Source of the DNA: VXNE01 sp963664635 | GTDB taxonomy: Bacteria > Pseudomonadota > Gammaproteobacteria > Pseudomonadales > Azotimanducaceae | Length of the DNA stretch: 64,000 nucleotides | Reading direction: 5' to 3' | Assembly (NCBI GenBank): GCA_963664635.1 | Contig: OY761542.1 | Coordinates: 3,658,001-3,722,000, forward strand | Part shown: positions 8,555-16,772 of the stretch, one piece after another | How positions within the stretch are numbered: position 1 is the stretch's first letter | Layout: each line of letters begins with the position of its first letter | Translations under genes and position numbers: made by a program | Notes under the pieces: model-generated | Told to the model about the DNA's origin: nothing | Database searches by the model: none | What the model saw: only the letters and a program-made list of their open reading frames with translations

Positions 8555-9862
8555 TCAGGCGGCTTGTTCCGCCGGCACCAGGGCCAGATTGAAGTGGCTT
8601 GCCTGGCGCTGGAGGTGTTTGATCTTGCGCTCGCGGCGCTCGGTTTCCATCGCCGCGAGGTTGGGTTCGACGTAGTCCTCGCCGCGGGTCAGCATGGCGT
8701 ATGTCAGCCGGGCCAGTTGGTGGGCGGTGGCCTTGACGGCCTTCGCGGAGTCCATGCGGGAGAGGCGCCGGCGATGCGCCGCGCCGATGGCGGTCTTGTT
8801 GTTGCGGGCGGTGCTGGCCGCCATGCGCAACGCCTGGCCGAGCCGGTTGGTGCGTCTCGCCGGCGGGCCGCCGAGGCGCTTGTCGCCGCTGATGCGCGTG
8901 CCCGGCGCCAAGCCGAGCCGAGAGCAGAAGTGCGCGGCGGTCGGGAAGCGCGACGGGTCCGGCCCGACTTCGGCCGCCAGCGTCAGGGCCGTCTCCACGC
9001 CGATGGTGGGTATGGCCGTCAGGTCGACGCCGAGCATGCCGCGCAGCCGTTCGCGCAGGGCGCGCTCGCGGGACCGGGGGATCGGCGCGGTGTCGGCGGG
9101 CGCGTGTCGCTCCAGTTCGGCGTCGATGCGCGCCTCGCACGCCTCGATCTGTCCCCGCGGCATGTCGTGGCGCGCCAGCGCCTGCGCCAGCGCGAACAGG
9201 TGCTCGTCGCGCCAGTTGCCGCGCAGGCTGGCGGCGATGGTCGCCGCGTCCGCCTTGCAGCGACCGTCGCGGAATCCGGCCAGAACCGCCCCGTCCCGCT
9301 CGCCGGCGACGATGGCGCGCACGATCAACTGGCCGGTCTTGCCCATGATGTCGCTTAGCACGTTGTCCAACTGCACGTTCATCAGCGTCAGCGCCTTCTG
9401 CATCTGCTGCACCGACCGGCTGCGGTCGCGCACGAGCTGTTCGCGCTGGCGCGCGTACGCGCGCATCGGACAGATCTCGTCGGCCGCGCGGAACGCGCCG
9501 CGCAGCAGTCCGTAACTCATCAGTTGGCGGATCCACTGGCAGTCCAGCACGTCGCTCTTGCGCCCGCCGACCCGCTTGGTCGCGCGCGGGTTCACCAGGT
9601 GCACCTCGAAGCCGGCACGCTCAAGCACCTCGAACAGCGGAATCCAGTACACGCCCGTCGATTCCATCGCCACGTGGCGGACCCCACACGAGGACAGCCA
9701 CTCCGCGATCGCCTCCAGGTCGCGCGTGAACGTGCCGAAGTGCCGCACCGGCCGTTCGAATCGCGCTCCGTCCACCGCCACGTAGTGCTTGCGCTTGCCC
9801 ACGTCGATTCCCGCGCAGTCCGGGTGTACAACCTCCAACGGCGCCGCCGCCTTGCCAGCCAT
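8555..9862 (-). CDS. IS110-family DEDD transposase/recombinase
   Basis: The protein is about 435 aa with the RuvC-like N-terminal domain of IS110 recombinases: CAGIDVGKRKHYVAV (first Asp), MESTGVYWIP (Glu) and GRKSDVLDCQWIRQL (last two Asp), followed by a coiled region and the C-terminal IS116/IS110/IS902 domain with IPTIGVETALTLAAEVG, RLGLAPGTRISGDKRLG and a Ser-rich catalytic stretch. The ATG at 9862 was preferred because GGAGG sits 8 bp upstream; ATGs at 9880 and 9910 are also in frame. No frameshift is visible, so this element may still be active. Members of this family use a structured bridge RNA from the element's own non-coding end. Confidence 0.9.
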   Translation of the reverse strand: MAGKAAAPLEVVHPDCAGIDVGKRKHYVAVDGARFERPVRHFGTFTRDLEAIAEWLSSCGVRHVAMESTGVYWIPLFEVLERAGFEVHLVNPRATKRVGGRKSDVLDCQWIRQLMSYGLLRGAFRAADEICPMRAYARQREQLVRDRSRSVQQMQKALTLMNVQLDNVLSDIMGKTGQLIVRAIVAGERDGAVLAGFRDGRCKADAATIAASLRGNWRDEHLFALAQALARHDMPRGQIEACEARIDAELERHAPADTAPIPRSRERALRERLRGMLGVDLTAIPTIGVETALTLAAEVGPDPSRFPTAAHFCSRLGLAPGTRISGDKRLGGPPARRTNRLGQALRMAASTARNNKTAIGAAHRRRLSRMDSAKAVKATAHQLARLTYAMLTRGEDYVEPNLAAMETERRERKIKHLQRQASHFNLALVPAEQAA

Positions 9863-10117
9863 CTCCACATCCTCCACCATCGTTGGGCGAGACCGTGGCG
9901 GAACGTTCACTCTTGCATGCGGGGTCGCGACCGAACGGCCGCGCCACCAGCGTCAAAACGCCGATCACGGTCCGGGCCAAACTCCTAGACGGGTGCGAGC
10001 ACACCAGTGCCTGCAAGGCCTCGCGCCCAGCGCGACCATCCTTATATCGAACGCCGTCGCCGCTGGCGACTCACCAGTTCCCTGCGCGTCAGCGCAGCCA
10101 ACTGGCTGCGAGAACTC
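9863..10117 (-). ncRNA. candidate IS110 bridge-RNA region
   Basis: IS110-group elements encode a bridge RNA in the non-coding DNA upstream of the recombinase gene. The 255 bp here are the only long non-coding part of this element and contain no convincing gene. No guide loops were assigned by eye; the call rests on family knowledge and position. Confidence 0.3.
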
Positions 10118-10148
10118 CTAGGGAAGCTCTTGATCAGAGCTTCCCTAG
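10118..10148. repeat. palindrome at the right end of the IS-derived region
   Basis: Perfect 13-bp arms CTAGGGAAGCTCT and AGAGCTTCCCTAG flank TGATC. The inner 23 bp (10122-10144) recur as their reverse complement at 56371-56393. The outer half serves as the right inverted repeat of the IS1182-like element. Confidence 0.75.
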
Positions 10149-10424
10149 CGGATGCATGAAAAGCTGTATGGGTACAGTATCCAACCAATGCCCAGCCTGG
10201 TTCTCAACCGACGCGCAACTACCGCAACGTGCTGCTCACCGAGCGTCCCGGCGGCACGGGGCGTCCGCGATCTACGACACGGCGGTGGCTTGGTGGAGCC
10301 GCGGACGAACAGGCGCAATGGCTGATCTCGCACGCCGACGACAGTCCTTCTCGGTCCCAGGAGAGGGTCATGTCTCCTTCCCGATCACCCGGCGTCGCCC
10401 GCACGATGGGCGCCCGTGCCGGCT

Positions 10425-10452
10425 TTGGACCCGACACCCCCTGTGCTACCGT
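10425..10452 (+). promoter_or_regulatory. promoter of Uma2 copy 2
   Basis: TTGGAC (10425-10430), 16 bp, TACCGT (10447-10452): same elements and spacing as in front of copy 1. Confidence 0.45.
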
Positions 10453-10500
10453 CATGCCAAACGCGTCCTCGCACGCCTTCCGACCCCGGAGAGCCCGCCG

Positions 10501-11163
10501 ATGGCCGAGACCCTTCCGCTGCAGCCCATCCGGTATCCCGAGACCGACGGACAACCCATGCCCGACGCTGACTACCAGGGCGATGCGTACCGCTACGTCG
10601 TCGGAGCCCTCAAGGCGTGGTTCCATGATCGTCCCGACGTGTACGTCTCCGGGGACCTGTTCGTCTATCTCGAGGAAGGCAACCCGCGCAACTGCGTCGC
10701 GCCGGACGCGTTCGTCGTGTTCGGCGCCGGCAATCACCCGCGCATGACCTACCGGCTCTGGGAGGAGCCGGCGGGGGTGCCCGACTTCGTGCTCGAGGTC
10801 GTGTCGCCGAGCACGTGGCGCACCGACCTCGGCGCCAAGCGCGAGAAGTACGCGTCCCTCGGCGTCCACGAATACTGGTTGCATGACCCGCACGGACAAC
10901 ACCTGCAACCGGCGCTTGCGGGACATCGCCTCGCGGAGGGCATGTACGTGCCGCTCCCCGCCGGGGCAACGCGGGATGGCATCGCGATACGCAGCGACGT
11001 GCTCGGGTTGGAGTTGCATCTCGACGGCGAACGCCTGCGCCTCTTCGACCCCGCGTCCGCATGTCACCTGCGCGACCTCGCCGAGGCCGAGGCCGACCTG
11101 CGCGCCGCCGAGGCCCGGGTCGCGGAACTGGAACGCGCCCTGCGGCGGCGCGGGGAAGACTGA
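10501..11163 (+). CDS. Uma2-family (DUF820) PD-(D/E)XK nuclease-like protein, copy 2
   Basis: A 220-aa paralogue of the protein at 6301. The nuclease core is fully kept (VPDFVLEVVSPSTWR, LGAKREKYASLGVHEYWLHDP). The first 150 residues are almost identical to copy 1, with divergence in the region after residue 140 and a shorter C-terminal coiled coil (AEADLRAAEARVAELERAL), which has lost one repeat of the LRTA type. It ends 43 bp before the convergent isomerase gene. The function of chromosomal Uma2 proteins is unknown; association with transposons is common, and here it is next to an IS cluster. Confidence 0.85.
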   Translation: MAETLPLQPIRYPETDGQPMPDADYQGDAYRYVVGALKAWFHDRPDVYVSGDLFVYLEEGNPRNCVAPDAFVVFGAGNHPRMTYRLWEEPAGVPDFVLEVVSPSTWRTDLGAKREKYASLGVHEYWLHDPHGQHLQPALAGHRLAEGMYVPLPAGATRDGIAIRSDVLGLELHLDGERLRLFDPASACHLRDLAEAEADLRAAEARVAELERALRRRGED

Positions 11164-11206
11164 ACGCCACGCGCAGCCCGCCGCGGGTGGCGCGGCGGCT
11201 TGCGCC

Positions 11207-11809
11207 TCAGCCCCCTGCCACCTTCGCGACCACCAGCGGAATGCGGTCGTTGCCGAAGTACATGTCGCCGCCGTCGAGGAACATCGTGGGCGAGCCGAAG
11301 CCGCCGCGCTCCACCAGTTCGTCCGTGTTGGCGCGGAGACGGTCCTTGTAGTCCTGGGAGCCGATCTTCGCGAAGAAGTCGGCCGCGTCGAGCCCGACCT
11401 CCTCGACGATCGGGCGCAGCACGTCGTCCTGCGAGATGTCCTCGAGATCTCCCCAATACCGCTGGAACACCCGGCGCGCATACGGCACCAGGCAGTCCTC
11501 CTCGATCGCCACGAACGCCCCGCGCATCGCCTTGACGCTGTTCACCGGGAACACCGGCGGCTGGCCGATCTCGATACCCACGTAGCGCGCCCAGTCGGCG
11601 AGGTCCTTGCCGTAGTACTTCGCCTTCAGCGGGACCGGTTTCGCCCGGCCTTCGTAGACGCTCGGGTTGACCGTGTTGAAGACTCCGCCCACCAGAAACG
11701 GACGCCACTCGAGGGCCACCGCCCGCGGCGCCATGGATTCCTGGATCTGCTCGAACGCCAGGTAGGTCCAGGGGCTCGAACAGTCGAAAAAGAACTCTAG
11801 TGTGTGCAT
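11207..11809 (-). CDS. DsbA-family/2-hydroxychromene-2-carboxylate isomerase-like protein
   Basis: A 200-aa thioredoxin-fold protein of the kappa-GST/HCCA isomerase group. The N-terminal FFFDCSSPWTYLAF has the catalytic Ser (Ser11 or Ser12) in place of a CxxC, so it is expected to be a glutathione-dependent isomerase or transferase rather than a disulfide oxidase. GGFGSPTMFLDGGDMYFGNDRI at the C-terminus is the cis-Pro/GSH-site region. Comparable proteins act in aromatic degradation, but the substrate here is unknown. It is divergent from the sirtuin gene (51-bp gap). A truncated copy of its 3' end lies at 7029-7141. Confidence 0.85.
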   Translation of the reverse strand: MHTLEFFFDCSSPWTYLAFEQIQESMAPRAVALEWRPFLVGGVFNTVNPSVYEGRAKPVPLKAKYYGKDLADWARYVGIEIGQPPVFPVNSVKAMRGAFVAIEEDCLVPYARRVFQRYWGDLEDISQDDVLRPIVEEVGLDAADFFAKIGSQDYKDRLRANTDELVERGGFGSPTMFLDGGDMYFGNDRIPLVVAKVAGG

Positions 11810-11820
11810 GGAGCCGGAAG

Positions 11821-11826
11821 CTTATA
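11821..11826 (-). promoter_or_regulatory. minus-10 element of the isomerase gene
   Basis: TATAAG on the minus strand, 11 bp upstream of the ATG at 11809. This predicts a 5' leader of only a few nucleotides. The overlapping TATATC on the plus strand could serve the divergent sirtuin gene (ATG at 11860). Confidence 0.4.
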
Positions 11827-11859
11827 TCATGCCGGCAGTCCCCGACACCGCGCCCCGCC

Positions 11860-12618
11860 ATGGATGACACCGCCCTCCTCGACGAAATGCGCGCCCTCCT
11901 CGACGAGGCGGAGCGCGTCGTCGTCTTCACCGGGGCCGGCATCAGCACGGAGTCGGGCATCCCCGATTTCCGCAGTCCCGGCACGGGCATCTGGAACAAG
12001 GTGAAGCCGATCGAGTTCCAGGACTTCATGGCGTCGGAGGAGGTACGGCGGGAGTCCTGGCGCCGCCGCTTCAGCGGCGACCGCAGCATGGAGGGCGCCC
12101 GCCCCAACAAAGGCCACAAGGCCGTGGCGAAGCTCGTCGCCGAGGGCAAGGTGACGGCCGTCATCACGCAGAACGTGGACAACCTGTTCCAGGACGCCGG
12201 GATCCCCGACGAGCAGGTGGTGGAGCTGCACGGCAACGCGAGTTACGCGAAGTGCCTGTCCTGCGAGACCCGCTACGAGCTGGCGGACCTCGAGGCGCAG
12301 TTCAAGAGCCTCGGGCGCGTCGAGCCCTGCAGCCGCTGCGGCGGCATTGTCAAGAGCGCGACCATCTCGTTCGGCCAGGCGATGCCGGAGGACGCCATGC
12401 TGCGGGCGCAGCGGTTCACCGAATCCTGCGACCTCATGCTGACCACCGGGTCGACGCTGATCGTGTACCCCGCGGCGGGCTTCCCGGAGCACGCCAAGCG
12501 GCGCGGCGCGAAGCTCGTCATCCTCAACCGGGAGGCCACGCCCCTCGACGGCATCGCCGACCTCGTCGTCCTCGGCGAGATCGGGCCGGCGCTGTCGTAC
12601 GTCGTCGGGATCAACTGA
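11860..12618 (+). CDS. NAD-dependent protein deacylase (sirtuin)
   Basis: A 252-aa class Sir2 protein that removes acyl groups from lysines using NAD. GAGIS (25-29) with GIPDFRS is the NAD-binding loop, TQNVDNL (103-109) the ribose/nicotinamide pocket, HGN with His124 the catalytic base, and CxxC pairs at Cys132/Cys135 and Cys157/Cys160 bind zinc. TTGSTLIVYPAAGFP and ILNREATPLD complete the Rossmann domain. The ATG at 11860 fits the family N-terminus; an open extension to 11800 overlaps the divergent gene and is unlikely. It converges on the large surface-protein gene with a 17-bp gap. Confidence 0.92.
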   Translation: MDDTALLDEMRALLDEAERVVVFTGAGISTESGIPDFRSPGTGIWNKVKPIEFQDFMASEEVRRESWRRRFSGDRSMEGARPNKGHKAVAKLVAEGKVTAVITQNVDNLFQDAGIPDEQVVELHGNASYAKCLSCETRYELADLEAQFKSLGRVEPCSRCGGIVKSATISFGQAMPEDAMLRAQRFTESCDLMLTTGSTLIVYPAAGFPEHAKRRGAKLVILNREATPLDGIADLVVLGEIGPALSYVVGIN

Positions 12619-12635
12619 CGGTGTGACAGTGACGA

Positions 12636-15600
12636 TCACCGCCCCTGGCGCGGCGCGTCGATGGTGCCGAGGCGTCGACCGCTCGCGTCGACGAAGGTGA
12701 CGGGACCAGGCCAGATGTCGTCGACACCGCGGTCGCCGCGGGCCTCCGAGAGCAAGTCCTGGTCTGCGGGCGCCCCGTGGGTGGCGGGGAGGTCTTGCTT
12801 CGGCAGGGTCGCGACGCCTGGCGGCCGGGGCGTGATTCGGAACGGCTCCGCGCGGCCCGGGTCGACTTCGTAGCCGATGTCCGCCATCGACTGCACCGTG
12901 ATCGCGCTCAGGACGTTGTTGTCGAAGGCGGTGACGCCACGCGTGTCGACCCAACTGGCCCCCAAGCCCATGAGTTCGCCGTAGACGACATCGCCTTCGC
13001 GATACCCCGCCCAGGTGCCGCGCCAGTGGCTGCCGTCCACGGGCACCTTGGGTCCGACGTAGTCGGTTCCCCCGGCGCGATCGAACGCCTCTATCGCCAA
13101 CGGTCCGGCGAAATGCGGGTCGAACTCCCCAGTGTCGCCGTCGGAGCGCAAGCGCCGATGACGATCCCACAGAGTGCCGAAACCCAGCGCATGGGCGAAC
13201 TCGTGGGCGGCGGTGCCCCGCCACTGTTCGTCCTCCTCCGCTTCGGAGGCCCAGGAATTGGCCTTCGTCTGCAGCCACACGCAGCCCGTGGCCGGGAGCC
13301 CCGAGCTCGCGCGAAGCAGGCGCGGGCCGGCGCGGGGTTGCTGCGGGGCGTGATGCACGAACATGCGTACGTCGTCCAGGATCCCGCCGAAGATGGGACC
13401 GTCGAAGCCGCAACCCGGCGTGATGGGGGCGGATGAGACATCGACGTCCTCCATGTCCCCCACGATGACCTCGGTCCACCGCTGCGCGGCCTCGGCCACG
13501 AGCGTCGCCTGCCGGTCCGAGACATGGCTGACGAAGACCAAGGCGATGTCGAAACGGCCGTGGTCCGGCCGCGGCTCCACGGTCACCGCGACCTCGTGCA
13601 GGCCGAACAGTCCGCCGTGATCGGTGGCGGTCAGCGAAACCACCGCTTCGCCGACCCCGACGGGATCGAGCAGGAGCCTGACGCCGGCAACCTCCGCCCT
13701 CAGGACGTCCGTGCGGCTGGACCGCGCCGCGTAGCCGAGGGATTCGTCGGCCTCGTCCTCGAAGTAGCTCGTCACGTCGGCGATCTCGCAGCACCGGGGG
13801 TCCTTGCGGTGCAGCGCCAGGGGGACGCCTTCCGTAAGCGTGTGCGGCGTGACTCTGCCCAACGCCCTCGGCAGACGATTCGACTCCGGCGAGAACAGCA
13901 CGAAAGGCTCGGCCACCGCGCTGCTCAGGCCACTGAATCCGGGAACCTCGATCCGCCTGGGAACCAGGCCACGCACGTGGGTGCCTTCTCCGGCGGATCG
14001 CTGGGCAACCGTCATGCGGCCTCCGGAACGCGCTCCCGCCGCGATGGTCGTCGCGCGCGCGGACAGCGTGCCGCGTTGCACGCGCACGTCCGTCGTCAGG
14101 TCGAACGGCAGGGACGCGAACAGCGCGTCGCGGCCGAACCGGACCGCAATCTCCGCAGGAGCCGGTGCGAGCGGGTCGCGGCTGTCGGTCCTCTCGACCT
14201 CCAGCGCGATCACGAAAGGCGCGCCCGGGTTCCCGTCCAGGTACAGTTCCTCAAGGTTGTCCAGTCCGCGGAAGGCGCGGGCGGGCAGAGTCCCGAGCCG
14301 GTTGTTCTTCAGGTCCAGGAACCGCAGTTCGGCCAGATTCCCGAATCCCGCCGGCGGCACCCCGGTCAGACGGTTGTTGGCAAGCTCCAGGTGGCGCAGG
14401 TTGGCCAGGGCGAAGACGGTGTCCGGAATCCTGGACAGTGCGTTGTCGTCAAGATGCAGGTCCTCCAGGGCATGCAGTCCCGCGAAAAGTCCGTCGGGAA
14501 GCTCAGGGAACCGGTTTCGATCAAGGAACAGTTGCCTCAGGCTGGACAGGCCGGCGAAGGTATCGACGTCGAGGTCCGTCAAGCCGCTAACGCCCAACGA
14601 CAATACCTCCAGACGGGTCAGTTCGCGAAAGATGCCGCGCGGCAGCCCTTGCCCACCGGTGTAGGCGAGCCACAGGGATCGAAGATTGAGGAGGGCGTCG
14701 AACTGTCCCTCCGCGAGACTCAACCGGGGGCTGAACTGGATGTTGAGCCGCTCGAGGTTCCAGAGGTCGGAGAAGATACCGTCGGGCAACTCGGTGAGGG
14801 TAGGTTGTCCGACATACATCTCCCGAAGGTTGTGGAGCCCCGCGAACAGACCCTCGTCGAATGTCACGGCGGCGTTTTCTTCAAGGTCCAGGAACCGGAG
14901 GTTCACAAGGCCGTCAAAGATCCCCGGAGGGAACTCGACGATGGCGTTCCGTGTCAGCCGGAGGCTCCTGAGTTCGACGAGGTTGGCGAAGTCGCCTGGC
15001 TTGACCGACGTTAGTCCTCGTCCTTGCACGGACAGGAAGGTCATGCGGTTCAGTTGGAGTCGCGTGACGCGCTCGCAGTCGACCTCGCCCACGTCGGCGA
15101 GAATGGCATCCCGGATGGCCGCGGTGCGGCTGCACACCGAGACGATGGGAGCGACACGGCTTCTCTGAAGCGCGCCCGCGGGAGTCCATGCGAGGTCGGT
15201 CGTCATGCCCGGAAACCGGCTCTCGAACGCCCGGGCGCCCGCAAGGTCGTAGTGCGCCCATTCGCCGCGTGCGTGCCGCAAGGTCACGGACGACGCTCCG
15301 TTCCCGTCGAAGTCGCCGAGCGCGGCGAGACGCCAGGCCGGGGACCGGGCCATGTCCGAAGGGCGGCGCAGCAACGCGCGGGCGCCGTGCATCTCGTAGT
15401 AGATCCACTCTCCCGTCCGGTCGTTCCGCAACAGGATGTCGTCGCGCCCGTCCCCGGTGAAGTCTCCGATGCCCTGGAACTCGAAGTCCCGATTGCGCGT
15501 CAAGGCGGGGCGGTGGAGGGTCGCCCGCGGCGCATGCATCTCGTAGACGATCCACGTGCCGCGTTCGGCGTGCCGCAGCAATATGTCGTCCCTGCCGTCC

Positions 15601-16178
15601 CCGTTGAAGTCGCCGGTCCCGGCGACCTCGAAGAGCGGATTCTGCGTGAGCCCGAAATGGCGGAGGATGGGCCGCGCTCCGCCCATCTCGTAATAGAGTC
15701 CCGCGCCGGAATCCCCGTTCCCGCGGATCAGGATGTCGTCCGTGCCGTCGCCATTGAAGTCGCCGACGCCGGCGAAGTCGAAGTCGGGGTTCGTCGTCAA
15801 CCCGGGCGGCCGGCGGTCCCGGACGCCGCTTGCGGTGACCTCCAGGTACAGCCATGCAAGGGTTCCGGAGTCGCGCAACAGGATGTCGGCGTGCCCGTCG
15901 CCGTTGAGGTCGCCGATGCCCGCGAACCGGAAGCCGTACCCGCTGGGTATCTCAAGCGTCCGGAGGTCGGCGCCGGTCTCGTCCACGTCGTAGTAGGCCC
16001 ACGGCTGGCCAAGCCGTTGGTGCAACAGGATTTCGTCCCGCCCGTCGGCGTCGAAGTCGCCCGTGCCGGGCGGACCCGCCGCGGCGAGGCCGGCGGCGAG
16101 CAGTCCCGCGGCGGCCGCGGCGGCGGTCCGGCCGGAAAACACCGCGAGCACACGCTGGTTCGTCAAACGACGACGCAC
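12636..16178 (-). CDS. secreted FG-GAP/LRR protein with leishmanolysin-like metallopeptidase domain
   Basis: A 1180-aa secreted protein. Residues 1-33 form a signal peptide (VLAVFSGRTAAAAAAGLLAAG). Residues about 35-325 hold six to seven FG-GAP/VCBS repeats with calcium-binding DFNGDGxDDI loops; about 350-640 are leucine-rich repeats (LxxLxxLxLxxNxL, with PxGxFxxL); a cadherin/Ig-like region follows; about 880-1130 is a metallopeptidase. The zinc site HEFAHALGFGTLW is at about 992, SHWRGTW (likely third His) at about 1050, and SMADIGYEVD closes the domain, all as in leishmanolysin (M8)-like bacterial proteins. The GTG at 16178 places the signal peptide at the N-terminus; the open frame continues to 16418 without such features. 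Probable role: surface or secreted adhesin-protease. Confidence 0.85.
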   Translation of the reverse strand: MRRRLTNQRVLAVFSGRTAAAAAAGLLAAGLAAAGPPGTGDFDADGRDEILLHQRLGQPWAYYDVDETGADLRTLEIPSGYGFRFAGIGDLNGDGHADILLRDSGTLAWLYLEVTASGVRDRRPPGLTTNPDFDFAGVGDFNGDGTDDILIRGNGDSGAGLYYEMGGARPILRHFGLTQNPLFEVAGTGDFNGDGRDDILLRHAERGTWIVYEMHAPRATLHRPALTRNRDFEFQGIGDFTGDGRDDILLRNDRTGEWIYYEMHGARALLRRPSDMARSPAWRLAALGDFDGNGASSVTLRHARGEWAHYDLAGARAFESRFPGMTTDLAWTPAGALQRSRVAPIVSVCSRTAAIRDAILADVGEVDCERVTRLQLNRMTFLSVQGRGLTSVKPGDFANLVELRSLRLTRNAIVEFPPGIFDGLVNLRFLDLEENAAVTFDEGLFAGLHNLREMYVGQPTLTELPDGIFSDLWNLERLNIQFSPRLSLAEGQFDALLNLRSLWLAYTGGQGLPRGIFRELTRLEVLSLGVSGLTDLDVDTFAGLSSLRQLFLDRNRFPELPDGLFAGLHALEDLHLDDNALSRIPDTVFALANLRHLELANNRLTGVPPAGFGNLAELRFLDLKNNRLGTLPARAFRGLDNLEELYLDGNPGAPFVIALEVERTDSRDPLAPAPAEIAVRFGRDALFASLPFDLTTDVRVQRGTLSARATTIAAGARSGGRMTVAQRSAGEGTHVRGLVPRRIEVPGFSGLSSAVAEPFVLFSPESNRLPRALGRVTPHTLTEGVPLALHRKDPRCCEIADVTSYFEDEADESLGYAARSSRTDVLRAEVAGVRLLLDPVGVGEAVVSLTATDHGGLFGLHEVAVTVEPRPDHGRFDIALVFVSHVSDRQATLVAEAAQRWTEVIVGDMEDVDVSSAPITPGCGFDGPIFGGILDDVRMFVHHAPQQPRAGPRLLRASSGLPATGCVWLQTKANSWASEAEEDEQWRGTAAHEFAHALGFGTLWDRHRRLRSDGDTGEFDPHFAGPLAIEAFDRAGGTDYVGPKVPVDGSHWRGTWAGYREGDVVYGELMGLGASWVDTRGVTAFDNNVLSAITVQSMADIGYEVDPGRAEPFRITPRPPGVATLPKQDLPATHGAPADQDLLSEARGDRGVDDIWPGPVTFVDASGRRLGTIDAPRQGR

Positions 16179-16496
16179 GGGGTCTTTGTCCGACGGGCAG
16201 GAGCGTGCAGTGGATGCATCGAGAACTCCATGGAACCTGCGAATCCGGCGACCGTCAGGCCATGATGACACGCTTGACTGGTCGCGTCCGCGAAAACGCG
16301 GCAGGGCGGCGGCTGCGCCGCGTGCGCGGTGCATCGGCCCTGGACGTCCGGGGTCGCCGCGATGCGGGCTGGCCGACGATGGCACTCTCGTACGCCTCGA
16401 TTGCCGCCGTCTCGCCATCGATGCCCTGCAGCTCGCCGGCTCCGGGAGAGCACCCGTGGGGCCACGGCTCGCGGCGGCGCGGGAACCGGGCGGCGC
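16179..16496. other. intergenic stretch, no gene recognised
   Basis: About 320 bp between the surface protein start and the small membrane protein. Open frames exist on both strands but none has recognisable composition or homology; the promoter of the surface-protein gene must lie here. Confidence 0.4.
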
Positions 16497-16772
16497 TCAG
16501 GCGTCTCGTACTTCGGTAGCCTTCCGGCGGATGCGCCCGTCCGGGTCGCGCATCCTCCAGAGGACATGGACGTAGCTGGCGCCCGCCAACAGGAGATACA
16601 TGCCGGCACCGGACAGCAGGCTCCATGCGATCGCGTGATGGTCCAATGCGGTGGCGATGGCCCCAACGACGGCCGCCGCGAGTGCCAGGATGCCGGAGGA
16701 TCGCAGGTGGAAGACGACGCGAGTCCGGCTCCGCGCCAGCCGCAACGGCGGGCGGTCACGAGCGCCGGGCAT
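16497..16772 (-). CDS. small membrane protein, unknown function
   Basis: A 91-aa protein with two predicted membrane helices: GILALAAAVVGAIATAL, then a short polar turn (DHHAI), then LLSGAGMYLLLAGASYVHVL; the C-terminus is charged (RMRDPDGRIRRKATEV). The ATG at 16772 is chosen; a GTG at 16808 is an alternative. It overlaps by 17 bp the 3' end of the preceding reading frame on the same strand. No family was recognised. The hydrophobic pattern makes a real gene likely, but the evidence is composition only. Confidence 0.45.
   Translation of the reverse strand: MPGARDRPPLRLARSRTRVVFHLRSSGILALAAAVVGAIATALDHHAIAWSLLSGAGMYLLLAGASYVHVLWRMRDPDGRIRRKATEVRDA

Larger units (their letters stand above)
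8516..10117 (-). mobile_element. IS110-family insertion sequence (boundaries approximate)
   Basis: The element is placed between the break in the IS1182 transposase (about 8515) and the outer IS1182-like end at 10118. IS110 elements have no long terminal inverted repeats, so the right boundary is only inferred. The non-coding stretch is long on the 5' side of the transposase (about 250 bp) and short on the 3' side (about 40 bp), the arrangement of the IS110 group rather than the IS1111 group. Confidence 0.55.
7204..10148. mobile_element. IS1182-like element remnant containing a nested IS110-family element
   Basis: The ends are inverted repeats. The left end is CTAGGAAACCTCTGATCAAG (7204-7223) and the reverse complement of the right end (10129-10148) is CTAGGGAAGCTCTGATCAAG, giving 18 of 20 matches; the outer CTAG may be a target duplication or part of the repeat. 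Inside are the C-terminal two-thirds of an IS1182-type transposase (7508-8515) and a full IS110-type transposase gene. The 5' third of the IS1182 transposase is not found on the far side of the IS110 element, so a deletion accompanied or followed the nesting. Near the left end lies a 13-bp inverted repeat (7215-7227/7232-7244) plus two imperfect ones (about 7250-7272 and 7281-7311); otherwise 7142-7507 holds no gene. Confidence 0.7.
10319..11312. repeat. segmental duplication, copy 2
   Basis: Intact counterpart of the block at 6121-7141, carrying leader, promoter, Uma2 gene and the 3' part of the complete isomerase gene. Between 10149 and 10318 nothing recognisable is present. Confidence 0.85.

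Noticed and set aside
7517..9358. 613-codon plus-strand open frame across the two transposase genes
   Set aside because: Shadow of both transposases, Arg-rich, no motif.
10149..10318. Possible remnant of an enoyl-CoA hydratase N-terminus (NYRNVLLTE)
   Set aside because: Only about nine residues look alike, which is too short to support a call.
15000..16418. Upstream extension of the surface protein to 16418
   Set aside because: The extra 80 residues are Arg/Pro/Ser-rich and would bury the signal peptide; GTG at 16178 fits better.
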